Origin: Gloeomargarita sp. SKYB120
Lineage (GTDB): Bacteria > Cyanobacteriota > Cyanobacteriia > Gloeomargaritales > Gloeomargaritaceae
Assembly (NCBI GenBank): GCA_025062155.1
Contig: JANXAM010000024.1
Coordinates: 1-38,354 of the forward strand
Direction: 5' to 3'
DNA: 38,354 nucleotides
A program made the translations under genes and the position numbers. Under the pieces are notes generated by a model that was not told the origin of the DNA, did no database searches, and worked only from the letters and a program-made list of their open reading frames with translations. Below, in pieces: positions 1 through 7,819 of this stretch (position 1 is its first letter; every line of letters starts with the position of its first letter).

Positions 1-99
1 CGGATTAAACAAAAGGTGCGTAAGTTACAGGTGAATGCAATCAAAAATCTGCAATCCTTGGTTAATGAAACCATCCGTAGCTTATGTCAATTTTTGTGA
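1..99 (+). CDS. Transposase C-terminus, partial (cut by the window edge)
   Basis: An open frame enters from the left edge and stops at TGA 97-99, leaving 32 residues that begin RIKQKVRKLQ and end IRSLCQFL. The basic, helical stretch resembles the tail of IS630-type DDE transposases, which usually comes after the last catalytic acidic residue. No catalytic residue is in view, so the family call depends on the adjacent terminal inverted repeat. Whether the transposase is intact cannot be judged from this window. Confidence 0.5.
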   Translation, partial: RIKQKVRKLQVNAIKNLQSLVNETIRSLCQFL

Positions 100-108
100 T
101 TTTAGCTA
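1..108 (+). mobile_element. 3' end of an IS630-like (TA-targeting) insertion sequence
   Basis: Only the right end of this element is inside the window. It holds the last codons of a transposase-like frame, followed by a terminus ending TTTAGCTA at 101-108 and a TA at 109-110. Read inward, the terminus is TAGCTAA, 11 bases, then TTGACA. The same arrangement is found at both ends of the small element at 16289-16388, which is strong internal support that this is a true transposon end. The TA target is typical of the IS630/Tc1-mariner group; family assignment is by that and by the basic C-terminal peptide. Beyond the TA, sequence continues directly into the broken DUF3644 gene, so the element landed in that gene. 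Confidence 0.62.
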
Positions 109-365
109 TAGATGATTAGCGCCGTGGGTTAATGGACTGCCCGAGCGACTTCGTTCGTACTTCTGTTTCTTACCACTGCCACTCTGAGGAACATACAAAC
201 TTTCCAATTTATTAACCACTTGGCTTTGAGTAAAAGTTCCTAGGCATTAAACGCGAGGACGGCAAAGGATTCAGCTCTGTACGGAAAATTAGGTTTATTA
301 TGTTCAATCGCGGCCATCATTGCTGCAATTGCTCGTTCAACTAACTCATGAGAGTGAGACTTCAT
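109..365 (-). pseudogene. DUF3644-like protein, truncated and frameshifted by decay and IS insertion
   Basis: Reading minus from an ATG at 365, a 41-codon frame gives MKSHSHELVERAIAAMMAAI, then NKPNFPYRAESFAVLAFNA, and stops at TAG 240-242. The same frame continues as ELLLKAKWLIN, so TAG most likely replaced the Trp codon of the family's NAWELLLKAK motif. A frameshift follows, and another frame continues KLESLYVPQSGSGKKQKYE, then RSRSGSPLTHGANHL, until the insertion-sequence end at 108-110. These blocks resemble the DUF3644 family as I remember it (AIEIYNKPDF-YREE, AWELLLKAK, NRSGNPMT). The gene thus has a nonsense mutation, a frameshift and a transposon at its 3' side. DUF3644 has no established function to my knowledge; some members sit in defence or mobile regions. 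Confidence 0.6.
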
Positions 366-450
366 AGCCGCTTAAAGTTAACCTTGTGAGTTATGCAACC
401 ACAGCAACAACCCAGTAAACGGCCTAGGTAGTTAGGCTCCTTAATTTACG

Positions 451-693
451 TTGATTTTTTACATACCTGATGGGAGGACCCCGCGGTGCCGTTTTACCTC
501 AGTTTTGGACCGCAACAACAACAGGTGGGTACCTCTAGCCTCTGACTTAAAGTTTCTGGGTACTACGCCCAGTCTACTGCCGCCAGAGTTTCGGTTCCCT
601 CATACGTTGGGTGTAGATCGCAAAACATTATTGGCAGTCACCAACACCGCAGAAGAACCTCTTGTTTTACTGTACCAAATTCAGGACGGGTAA
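451..693 (+). CDS. Unidentified protein fragment, probably a 5'-truncated remnant
   Basis: A frame open from 445 to TAA 691-693 encodes about 80 residues, with possible TTG start at 451. The peptide reads naturally (for example RWVPLASDLKFLG, then LLPPEFRFPHTLGV, ending EEPLVLLYQIQDG) and has ordinary codon use, unlike an antisense shadow. There is no ribosome binding site or ATG start, and stops lie just upstream at 442-444, so it is probably the C-terminal end of a gene whose front was lost when the AT-rich debris at 1-450 formed. Its last 27 bases overlap the 3' end of purK on the other strand. I do not recognise the family. The stretch 366-444 upstream shows nothing else. Confidence 0.35.
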   Translation: MIFYIPDGRTPRCRFTSVLDRNNNRWVPLASDLKFLGTTPSLLPPEFRFPHTLGVDRKTLLAVTNTAEEPLVLLYQIQDG

Positions 694-1800
694 ACCACCT
701 GACCAGACAGACTCGACGTGCTCCACCCAGTGAGAAATGGCCGTTGGTGCAACGTTGAGTAAGGTCACGTGCCCGAGTTTTCGCCCCGGTCGCGCCTGCG
801 TTTTCCCATACCAATACACCCGGCCCCATTGCGCCAGTTGCTCCCGCTGTTGCCGGTAGTCGCACATAGCCGTTTCGTAGCCTAGTAGATTAATCATCAA
901 CGCCCCGTCCGTTGTCATGGTCGTGCTGCCCAAGGATTGCCCGGTAATCGCCCGCAGGTGCTGTTGAAATTGGGACGTGACGCAGGCATCAATCGTGTAA
1001 TGGCCAGAATTGTGGGTGCGGGGGGCCACTTCATTGAGCAACACCCGGTCATCGGCGAGATAAAACCATTCCGTTGCCAGGACGCCGTGATAATCCAGTG
1101 CTGTCAATAGGGTATGGGTGTAGTCCCGAATGGCAGTTGCCACCGAGTCGGGCACCGGCGCTGGCGCATAGACCCACCGGCAGACCTGGTTGGCTTGATA
1201 GGTGTGGGCGACAGGGTAAAAGGCCGTTTCTCCCGAGAGACTCCGCGCGGCGACAATGGCTAACTCCTGCACAAAAGGCACGTAGGCTTCCGCCAGCACA
1301 TCGGTCACAGGCCATTCGCGCCAGAGTTGCTCCAGTTGCGCCGGGGTGTGGATGATGCGCGTACCCAGGCCGTCATACCCATAGCGGCGGGCTTTGACCA
1401 CCAAAGGCCAAGTGGGCGCAGGTTCCCCAGGCGTTAGCAACCAAAATTCCGGCACGGGAATCCCCAACCCTTGGGCGTAGCATCGCTGGCGATATTTATC
1501 CAACAGGGGCGCCAGACTCTCTAAACGTGGGCAAAAACGGGTAGTAGGTCGCGCTATCGCCGCCAATAGCTCCAGATTAATAAATTCGTTCTCAAACGTG
1601 ATCACATCGCACTGCTGCACAAGCCGTTCTAACCCGCTGCGGTCATCGAGAGGAGCAATGACGGCGCCGGCGCTCAGGGGAATGGCCGGGGCTTGGGGAT
1701 CCGGTGTTTGCACCCACAAGGGGATATGCAAATCCCGCGCCGCTTGGGCCAGCATCCAGGCCAGTTGCCCCCCACCCAAAACGCCAACCGTGCCGTTCAT
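667..1800 (-). CDS. purK: N5-carboxyaminoimidazole ribonucleotide synthase (PurK)
   Basis: PurK uses ATP and bicarbonate to carboxylate aminoimidazole ribonucleotide in de novo purine synthesis; the product goes to PurE. The 377-residue length is normal for the family. The N-terminus VGVLGGGQLAWMLAQAA is the characteristic PurK opening of the ATP-grasp preATP domain, followed by the central ATP-grasp region (PLVVKARRYGYDGLGTR near residues 130-147) and the metal/substrate segment NEVAPRTHNSGHYTIDAC near residue 255. It is the last gene of a minus-strand run and starts three bases after the rnhA stop, so it is probably translated from a shared transcript. Its 3' end overlaps an unrelated plus-strand fragment by 27 bases. 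Confidence 0.95.
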   Translation of the reverse strand: MNGTVGVLGGGQLAWMLAQAARDLHIPLWVQTPDPQAPAIPLSAGAVIAPLDDRSGLERLVQQCDVITFENEFINLELLAAIARPTTRFCPRLESLAPLLDKYRQRCYAQGLGIPVPEFWLLTPGEPAPTWPLVVKARRYGYDGLGTRIIHTPAQLEQLWREWPVTDVLAEAYVPFVQELAIVAARSLSGETAFYPVAHTYQANQVCRWVYAPAPVPDSVATAIRDYTHTLLTALDYHGVLATEWFYLADDRVLLNEVAPRTHNSGHYTIDACVTSQFQQHLRAITGQSLGSTTMTTDGALMINLLGYETAMCDYRQQREQLAQWGRVYWYGKTQARPGRKLGHVTLLNVAPTAISHWVEHVESVWSGGLPVLNLVQ

Positions 1801-1803
1801 CCT

Positions 1804-2406
1804 TTATTTCCGTCCAAAATCAGCAGGAATTTGTCCCCAACGCTCCGTGTCCCACTTGCACAAGGGGTTGGGATAGGTATGGGTTTGCAACCAGGCTTCC
1901 GCTGCCTGGATTTCATCACCCAAGGCTGTTCCCTCCACCGGCAATTGACTCCCGCACCGCTTCTTTTTCACCCAACCCAAAGCCACGTCAGAGTCTGAGT
2001 AAATGGGCCAATCACACCCCCGTTCGGCGCACCATTGCAAAGCCGTGACAATGGCTAAAAATTCCGCAATGTTGTTGGTGCCCCAGGGATACGGCCCGCG
2101 CCGGAAAATTTCTTCCCCCGTGACTGTATTCACCCCGCGATATTCCATGACCCCCGGATTGCCGGAACAGGCCCCGTCCACGGCATAGCTCGGTGTCAGG
2201 TAGGGCACGACTGGTTGCTCTGGAGCTAGGGACGGTTGAACCCCTTCCTGCCCTTGGGCAAACGCCTGGCGCGCCATTTCCCAGTTAGGATAAGCCTTGT
2301 ACTGAGCGCCACTGTAGCCGCCTACCTGTGCCCAACACTCATCCCACCGGCGATAAATGCCCGGTTTTCGTCCCCGCCAGACTACGTACACCTTGTTGCG
2401 CGTCAT
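1804..2406 (-). CDS. rnhA: Ribonuclease H with N-terminal hybrid-binding (viroplasmin) domain
   Basis: The 200-residue protein has two parts. Residues 1-50 (KVYVVWRGRKPGIYRRWDEC, then GYSGAQYKAYPNWEMARQAF) form the RNase H1 RNA/DNA hybrid-binding domain also found in caulimovirus viroplasmin. From about residue 68 comes an RNase HI fold with a first acidic residue in the DGACSGNPG motif and further acidic residues in NNIAEFLAIVTALQWC and YSDSDVALGWVKKK. It degrades RNA in RNA-DNA hybrids such as primers and R-loops. The ATG overlaps the stop of the upstream membrane-protein gene by four bases (ATGA), indicating translational coupling, and purK follows after three bases. Confidence 0.92.
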   Translation of the reverse strand: MTRNKVYVVWRGRKPGIYRRWDECWAQVGGYSGAQYKAYPNWEMARQAFAQGQEGVQPSLAPEQPVVPYLTPSYAVDGACSGNPGVMEYRGVNTVTGEEIFRRGPYPWGTNNIAEFLAIVTALQWCAERGCDWPIYSDSDVALGWVKKKRCGSQLPVEGTALGDEIQAAEAWLQTHTYPNPLCKWDTERWGQIPADFGRK

Positions 2407-2843
2407 GGGGATTCAAGAAAGGGTGCTAGAACAGCCCGGAGTTCAGGGTAGTGGGCGTGCATGTAGCGGATGGTCGCTTGCAGACGGGGCAGTTCGTCCG
2501 GTGGGGCCAGGCGGAATAGGCGCTTCACAGTCGGTTCATCCCACGCTCGCTGGCCGGTCAGGAGCTGGTGAAACATCTGGGTGAATGCGGCACGGTTGCG
2601 GTCCGGTGGTCCCAGCCAATACCAGCTCAACAGTCCCCCCAGAGCAAAGGCACCGGCGCTGGCGAACGCTCCTGGCACCGTCATGCCGGTTTCCCACCAA
2701 ACGCCGACACCGGCCAAGGACGCCAAGCTCACTGTCCAGCCCCACAGGCGGTAGCGTGGTGAACGCAACCACTCCTGGAGCCAGGGAAACACCAGCAGTA
2801 TCGCCAAGCCCAGTCCAATGACAGTTGCGAGTGCGTTGAGCAC
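2403..2843 (-). CDS. Small membrane protein of unknown function
   Basis: The 146-residue product begins with a hydrophobic helix (LATVIGLGLAILLVFPWL), followed by two more likely membrane segments around residues 33-50 and 57-77, and then a soluble C-terminal half of about 65 residues rich in charged and aromatic residues (for example AAFTQMFHQLLTGQRAWDEP and RLQATIRYMHAHYPELRAVL). I do not recognise a named family. It sits between lysC (33 bases upstream) and rnhA (four-base overlap), so it is co-transcribed with housekeeping genes and is probably a conserved cyanobacterial hypothetical protein. No catalytic motif is visible. Confidence 0.75.
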   Translation of the reverse strand: MLNALATVIGLGLAILLVFPWLQEWLRSPRYRLWGWTVSLASLAGVGVWWETGMTVPGAFASAGAFALGGLLSWYWLGPPDRNRAAFTQMFHQLLTGQRAWDEPTVKRLFRLAPPDELPRLQATIRYMHAHYPELRAVLAPFLESP

Positions 2844-2876
2844 GGTGGCATGCCTGCAACCTATCCGTACAGTATT

Positions 2877-4640
2877 CTAGCCTGTGGCCTGAGCCAGCGC
2901 GAACCCTTGATGCACCACTTGCAGCGCTTTTTTGCCCTCCGACCGGCTCACCAGGCAACTGATTTTGATTTCCGACGTGGCAATCATCTGGATATTGATC
3001 CCCGCCTGGCCCAAACTGGCAAACATCTGCGCCGCAACGCCGGGTTTGCGTACCATGCCGCTGCCCACCACGCTGACCTTGGCAATGTCGGCATCCACGG
3101 CCAGGTACTCACAGTTCAGCTTGGCCAGGGCAGGAACCAAGGCCGCTTGCGCGCGTTCCACATCGTCCTGGTGAATCGTAAAGGCAATGTCTTTGGTGGG
3201 CCGGCCATCGATCCACGTCACCCGCTCGGACTGGATGATCATATCCACGCTCACCCGCGCCTGGGCCAACGCTAGAAAAATGCAGGCTGCGGAACCGGGC
3301 CGGTCGGGAACGCGGCGAATCACCAGCCGCGCCTGCTCGTCGTCTAGAGCGGCTCCCCGCACGGGTGTCATCTCTCCAGTATCTTCCGGCAGCGGCAAGA
3401 CCGGCACTTTGAAACTGCTGCTGAGGACCCGCACCGCCTGGGTAGCATTGGCCAAATCCACCAGACAACTGACCTTGATTTCTGAGGTGGAGATCAGGTC
3501 AATGTTAATCCCAGCTTCCCCTAGGGCGCTGAACATACTGGCAGCCACGCCCGGTCGGCCCACCATCCCCGCTCCAACAATGCTCACCTTGGCCATTGCC
3601 GCCGAGACGTGACAGGTGACAGGGTCGCCCCACTGCCCTACGAATTGCTGCACCACCTGCTCGGTCTGCGCCAAATCCGATCGCTGCACGGTAAAAGCAA
3701 TGTCATTCGTGGCTCCCGCCTGGATGGATTGGATGATCAAATCCACGTTGATTCCGGCGTTAGCCAGCGCCCCGAACAACTGGGCTGCAACGCCTGGCCG
3801 GTCAGGGACATTGCACAGGGCCACTTTTGCCTGCTGGTCATCCAGTTCCACCCCATCTACGAGCCGAGCCACCTCCAAATCTCGGTGGGGAATCGTGCGC
3901 CGCGTGGGCGTGATCAAGCGCGTGCCCGGCTCATCGGTCCAACTGGAGCGCACCACCACTGGCACCCCGAAATTGCGGGCAATTTCCACTGCGCGGGGAT
4001 GCAACACCTTGGCCCCGAGACTGGCCAACTCCAGCATCTCTTCGCAGGTGACTTGGGGAAGCACCTGGGCGTCTGGCACAATGCGGGGGTCGGTGGTCAA
4101 AATCCCCGGCACATCGGTATAGATTTCGCATCCATCTGCGCCTAGAGCCGCTGCGATGGCCACCGCCGATGTATCCGACCCGCCCCGCCCCAAGGTTGTA
4201 ATTTCCAGAGTGCGACTGCTGCTGATGCCCTGAAACCCGGCAATGACCACCACCTTGCCCTGCTCTAGCTCCTGGCGAATCCGGTCGGTGGGGATGTGCA
4301 AAATGCGGGCGCGTCCATGGTCTGCTTCGGTGATGATGCCGACTTGCGTCCCCGTTAGGGAAATGGCCGGTTGCCCCAGGGCTTCGAGCGCCATTGCCAC
4401 CAAGGCAATACTCACCTGCTCGCCGGTCGAGAGCAACATATCCATTTCGCGGGGAGACGGCTGGGGATTTACCGCCTTCGCCAGGGCAATCAGCTCGTCA
4501 GTGGTGCGGCCCATCGCTGAGACCACCACCACCACCTGGTGCCCTTGGGCCACCGTCTGGACAATCCGCTGGGCGACCGCTTGGATGCGCTCGACATTGG
4601 CAACCGAAGTGCCGCCGTACTTTTGAACGATTAATCCCAT
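2877..4640 (-). CDS. lysC: Aspartate kinase with four ACT repeats
   Basis: Aspartate kinase phosphorylates L-aspartate, the first step to lysine, threonine and methionine. The N-terminal amino-acid-kinase domain (about residues 1-240) carries the KYGGTS motif at residue 8, LLSTGEQVS, GRGGSDTSAVAIAAALGA, and YTDVPGILTTDPR. The remaining 340 residues hold two ACT pairs: LCNVPDRPGVAAQLFGAL and VSIVGAGMVGRPGVAASMF, then the parallel set RRVPDRPGSAACIF and VSVVGSGMVRKPGVAAQMF. At 587 residues it is longer than the two-ACT bacterial enzyme of about 400, and matches the four-ACT cyanobacterial form. The ACT domains are expected to bind the feedback inhibitors lysine and/or threonine. It starts 19 bases after the sugar-dehydrogenase gene. 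No lysine riboswitch fits in that gap. Confidence 0.97.
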   Translation of the reverse strand: MGLIVQKYGGTSVANVERIQAVAQRIVQTVAQGHQVVVVVSAMGRTTDELIALAKAVNPQPSPREMDMLLSTGEQVSIALVAMALEALGQPAISLTGTQVGIITEADHGRARILHIPTDRIRQELEQGKVVVIAGFQGISSSRTLEITTLGRGGSDTSAVAIAAALGADGCEIYTDVPGILTTDPRIVPDAQVLPQVTCEEMLELASLGAKVLHPRAVEIARNFGVPVVVRSSWTDEPGTRLITPTRRTIPHRDLEVARLVDGVELDDQQAKVALCNVPDRPGVAAQLFGALANAGINVDLIIQSIQAGATNDIAFTVQRSDLAQTEQVVQQFVGQWGDPVTCHVSAAMAKVSIVGAGMVGRPGVAASMFSALGEAGINIDLISTSEIKVSCLVDLANATQAVRVLSSSFKVPVLPLPEDTGEMTPVRGAALDDEQARLVIRRVPDRPGSAACIFLALAQARVSVDMIIQSERVTWIDGRPTKDIAFTIHQDDVERAQAALVPALAKLNCEYLAVDADIAKVSVVGSGMVRKPGVAAQMFASLGQAGINIQMIATSEIKISCLVSRSEGKKALQVVHQGFALAQATG

Positions 4641-4659
4641 AGTTTTCTAGGGTAGGGCA

Positions 4660-5814
4660 TCAGGGGACGGGTTCGATGCGTAGGAGTTGACCGTCATCGG
4701 CATCCGTGAGCACGTAAACCAGGCCATCGGGTCCCACCCGCACGTCCCGCACCCGCTGGCGCAGGTCAATCCGCTCGACTTCTTTCACCTTGCCGTTGGG
4801 CAGCACCTGTAACCGATGCACCGCCCGCGAGCGCAATCCACCTGCTAGCAATTGCCCCTGCCAGTCGGGAAAGCGTTCACCCCGGTAAATGGTCAGCCCA
4901 GACGGCGCTACCGTTCCCGGCCAGACCAACGCAGGGTCCACCATCCCCGGCAACGACCGGTAGGGGGTGATTTCTTCGCCGCTGTACTCGCGACTGTGGG
5001 TCACCCGCGGCCAGCCGTAATTTTTCCCCGCCTCCAGCCGGTTCACCTCGTCCCCTCCTTTCGCCCCGTGTTCCGTCGCCCAGACTTGCCCTGTCACCGG
5101 GTCCACCACCAGCCCTTGGATATTGCGGTTGCCCAGTGTCCAGACTTCCGGCGCGGCTTTTGCCCCCAACGGGTTATCCGCCGGTGCCGTGCCGTCGGGA
5201 TTCAGGCGCAAGACTTTCCCTAGGTGACTCTTCGGGTTCTGGGCTTGCTCGCGGATCAAGCGCCCCCCGTAGCTGATGGGCGGGTTGCCGCCATCCCCAA
5301 TGCTCACCAGCAGCGTAAAATCCGGCAGCCAGGCCAGGCGCGACCCAAAGTGCTGCGTCCGGTACTTGGTCTGGGCCACCCGGAAAATCTCCCGCACCTC
5401 CGTCAGCCGCCCGTTTTGCCAGGTGCCACGCCCCACCACCGTGCGATTGGCCTCCACCGTCCCCTGCGCGTAGGTGAAATAGACCCAGGCGGGATTGGGA
5501 AAACAGGGGTGCAAGGCAATATCCAGCAGGCCCCCTTGCCCCAGGTTCAACACGGGGGGAATGCCAGGCACCGGTTCCGGTCGTAACTTACCCCCTTGCA
5601 CCCAGCGCAGGCGTCCCGGTCGCTCCGTAATCAACATGTCTCCGTTGGGGAGCCACACCATGCCCCAGGGCCGTTCCAACCCCTTGATCACCGATACCAC
5701 GCGATAACGGGTAGCGGGTTGCACCTGCGACACCGGCAGTGGTTCCGGCTGGGAATGGACACGACACCCCAGCAACCCCAGCAGCAGTACCCAGCCCAGC
5801 CAGCGCAACCGCAT
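4660..5814 (-). CDS. PQQ-type sugar (aldose/sorbosone) dehydrogenase-like lipoprotein
   Basis: The 384-residue product begins with a lipoprotein signal (WVLLLGLLGCRVHSQP; lipobox LLGC, lipidated Cys at residue 17). The mature part is a six-bladed beta-propeller of the glucose/sorbosone dehydrogenase family: ERPWGMVWLPNGDMLITERP, GGLLDIALHP near residue 95, the His-containing strand YRTQHFGSRLAWLPD, LLVSIGDGG, and GLVVDPVTGQVWATEHGAKG. Relatives oxidise aldoses with PQQ, but many bacterial members have no proven substrate and no PQQ biosynthesis gene is seen here, so cofactor use is an inference. The ATG directly follows the ctaB stop (TAGATG), so it is translationally coupled to heme A synthesis genes. 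Confidence 0.88.
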   Translation of the reverse strand: MRLRWLGWVLLLGLLGCRVHSQPEPLPVSQVQPATRYRVVSVIKGLERPWGMVWLPNGDMLITERPGRLRWVQGGKLRPEPVPGIPPVLNLGQGGLLDIALHPCFPNPAWVYFTYAQGTVEANRTVVGRGTWQNGRLTEVREIFRVAQTKYRTQHFGSRLAWLPDFTLLVSIGDGGNPPISYGGRLIREQAQNPKSHLGKVLRLNPDGTAPADNPLGAKAAPEVWTLGNRNIQGLVVDPVTGQVWATEHGAKGGDEVNRLEAGKNYGWPRVTHSREYSGEEITPYRSLPGMVDPALVWPGTVAPSGLTIYRGERFPDWQGQLLAGGLRSRAVHRLQVLPNGKVKEVERIDLRQRVRDVRVGPDGLVYVLTDADDGQLLRIEPVP

Positions 5815-6735
5815 CTAGCCCCAAAACGTCAACGCCTTCTGCACCAGCCACTGTTGCCAATTCTGCACCGGGGACCAGCGGTCCAACCCGATCCCGACCG
5901 ACAGCAGCAGCAAGTACACAATCGAGTACTTGAACACACCCCGCGCCCGCTGCGTGTCCTGGGGTTGGTCAAACAATCGCAGGACTTTGTACAGAAATAA
6001 TCCCCCTAGAATCAGGGCCGTCAAGGCATACAACCCGCCCACCACCCCACAGGGATACACCAGCAGCAGACTGGTGGGCACCAGCAACAGCGTATAGACC
6101 AGAATTTGTTGCGCTGTGCACTCCGCCCCGGCCACCACCGGCAACATGGGTACACCCACCTGCGCGTAGTCATCGCGGAGCATCAGCGCCAGTGCCCAGA
6201 AATGGGGGGGCGTCCAGATAAAAATAATCGCAAACAAAATCCAGGCGCAGGGGGATAGCTCACCGGTCACAGCAGCCCAGCCCACCAAGGGAGGAATCGC
6301 TCCTGCTGCGCCACCGATGACGATGTTTTGGGGACTGGAACGTTTCAGCCAGTGGGTATAGACCAGGACGTACACGGCAATACCCGCCCACTCCAGCCAG
6401 GCACTCGTCCAGTTCACCCGCCAGCCTTGGAGTAATAACGCACCCACCGCCAGCGTCAACGCAAACGCCAGAGCCTGGAACGGCGTAATGCGGCCAGCCG
6501 GAATCGGTCGGTTTTGGGTGCGCGCCATCACCTGGTCAATATCCCGGTCATAGAGGCAATTGATGGTATTGGCTGCCCCCGCCGCCATCGCTCCCGTGAC
6601 CAGGGTCGTTAAAAACACACCCACATCGGGTTTCCCGCCCGCCGCCAACCACATCGCTCCCGCCGTGGTCACCAGCAACAGAAAGATGATGCGGGGTTTC
6701 GTCAGTTGCCAGTAATCCCGCAGGCGTTCCCACAT
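5815..6735 (-). CDS. ctaB: Protoheme IX farnesyltransferase (heme O synthase)
   Basis: CtaB attaches a farnesyl group to protoheme to make heme O, the precursor of heme A for cytochrome c oxidase. The protein is a UbiA-superfamily polytopic membrane enzyme. The first Asp-rich prenyl-diphosphate site is [19 protein letters not shown], and a conserved segment [19 protein letters not shown] follows in the second half. I chose the ATG at 6735 ([16 protein letters not shown]), giving 306 residues, because a longer open frame to 7047 would run antisense-like through ctaA and lacks membrane-protein character. A GGGAG sequence lies upstream within the end of ctaA, and the gap from the ctaA stop is two bases, so the two are translated together. 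Confidence 0.96.
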   Translation of the reverse strand: MWERLRDYWQLTKPRIIFLLLVTTAGAMWLAAGGKPDVGVFLTTLVTGAMAAGAANTINCLYDRDIDQVMARTQNRPIPAGRITPFQALAFALTLAVGALLLQGWRVNWTSAWLEWAGIAVYVLVYTHWLKRSSPQNIVIGGAAGAIPPLVGWAAVTGELSPCAWILFAIIFIWTPPHFWALALMLRDDYAQVGVPMLPVVAGAECTAQQILVYTLLLVPTSLLLVYPCGVVGGLYALTALILGGLFLYKVLRLFDQPQDTQRARGVFKYSIVYLLLLSVGIGLDRWSPVQNWQQWLVQKALTFWG

Positions 6736-6737
6736 CC

Positions 6738-7631
6738 CTAGCGCTCCCAGGCCCGTCGTTGGAGTCCTACGGCAAGCACCACCAATGCCCCCAGCAACAG
6801 TGCCCCAATTGCCTGGTGCATGACGGTTAAAGGTTCCACCTGCAACCGCAACCGGTACGTCCCCCAGCCCACCAGGATTTGCAGCCCCAATAGCAGCAGG
6901 ATTCCCTGACCAAGCCATTTCCAACCTGCACGCCACGCTTGGATCCCCGCTAGTAAGGATAAAACCGCCGCCGGAACGAGTCCCAGCAAATGCCCATAAA
7001 ACACTTGACACAACTGCTGACCTGCTAGGCACTGGTGCGCCGCCCACCGCGAAGCCACCAAGCCCCCCAGCAAACTTTGCCCATAAACCGCCAGCGCCGC
7101 CGCCAAGGACAAAGCCGGTAAGGAGGACGGCAACGGCTGACGCGGAGCAGGCATTTCCAAGAGCAAGACCCCCAGCGCCAGCAACAGACTGAAAAACGCC
7201 AGCCCCGTACCCAGGTGCGCCGTGACAATGTCAAACCGGAGCAGTTCCGTGACCGTGAGTCCCCCCAGCACACCCTGCCAAATCACCAGCCCCAGCGCCG
7301 CCGTTACGCCCCAGGGCAACCAACGCGGCAGTTGTGCTCGCCACCACCAGGTCACGGCGGTTAACCCCAGCACGCCCAACCCCACGGTCGCCGCCACCAG
7401 CCGGTGGAACCACTCCAGAAACACCTGCAAATCCATCTGCGCCGGCACCACCTGCCCAAAACACAAGGGCCAATCGGGACAGGCCAATCCCGCTTCCATC
7501 ACCCGCGTGGCACTCCCCAGCGCCATTAACCCCCAGGTCGCTGCCGCCAAGCCCCACAAGCCTCGCTGCACCCACACCCGCGGGTTGAAGTCTCTGACTG
7601 GGGACGATGCGCCAACGGTGGTCATGGTCAT
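6738..7631 (-). CDS. ctaA: Heme A synthase
   Basis: CtaA oxidises heme O to heme A in the membrane for aa3-type cytochrome c oxidase. The 297-residue sequence has about eight hydrophobic segments and the conserved features [20 protein letters not shown] (residues 36-55) with the paired-Cys/Trp-Pro motif, the heme-ligand-containing [12 protein letters not shown] near residue 74, [14 protein letters not shown] near residue 133, and [15 protein letters not shown] near the C-terminus. It is the first gene of the seven-gene minus-strand run, so the promoter for the run is expected in 7632-7819. ATG 7631 is used; an in-frame ATG at 7625 is possible. No ctaC/D/E subunit gene is in the window. Confidence 0.96.
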   Translation of the reverse strand: MTMTTVGASSPVRDFNPRVWVQRGLWGLAAATWGLMALGSATRVMEAGLACPDWPLCFGQVVPAQMDLQVFLEWFHRLVAATVGLGVLGLTAVTWWWRAQLPRWLPWGVTAALGLVIWQGVLGGLTVTELLRFDIVTAHLGTGLAFFSLLLALGVLLLEMPAPRQPLPSSLPALSLAAALAVYGQSLLGGLVASRWAAHQCLAGQQLCQVFYGHLLGLVPAAVLSLLAGIQAWRAGWKWLGQGILLLLGLQILVGWGTYRLRLQVEPLTVMHQAIGALLLGALVVLAVGLQRRAWER

Positions 7632-7819
7632 ACTCGCTGCTACACCTAATTCCCGTTGTAGATAGCGGCGGTGCTACAGTTGCGCAGGTTTAAGCATTTC
7701 TTCGGGAATGAAAAGAATGTTGAGTTTTGTGAAGGGCTGGCCTGTCTCCTAATCCCGATTGGCCGCTGGCCAGGGCGCTACACTGCTATATTGAAGGTTT
7801 TGACGTATGCACAACGGCA
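7632..7819. promoter_or_regulatory. Divergent promoter region between ctaA and the YebC-family gene
   Basis: This 188-base gap must hold the start signals for both ctaA (leftward) and the YebC-family gene (rightward). A TATATT hexamer at about 7790 lies near the expected position for a rightward -10 element, but no well-spaced -35 partner is obvious. Nothing else is recognised here. Confidence 0.4.

Noticed and set aside
4641-4659. Lysine riboswitch before lysC
   Set aside because: The gap to the upstream gene is 19 bases, far too short for the roughly 170-base riboswitch.
6736-7047. N-terminal extension of ctaB into ctaA
   Set aside because: The extra residues have no family match, while [16 protein letters not shown] is the normal start of the enzyme and has a ribosome binding site.
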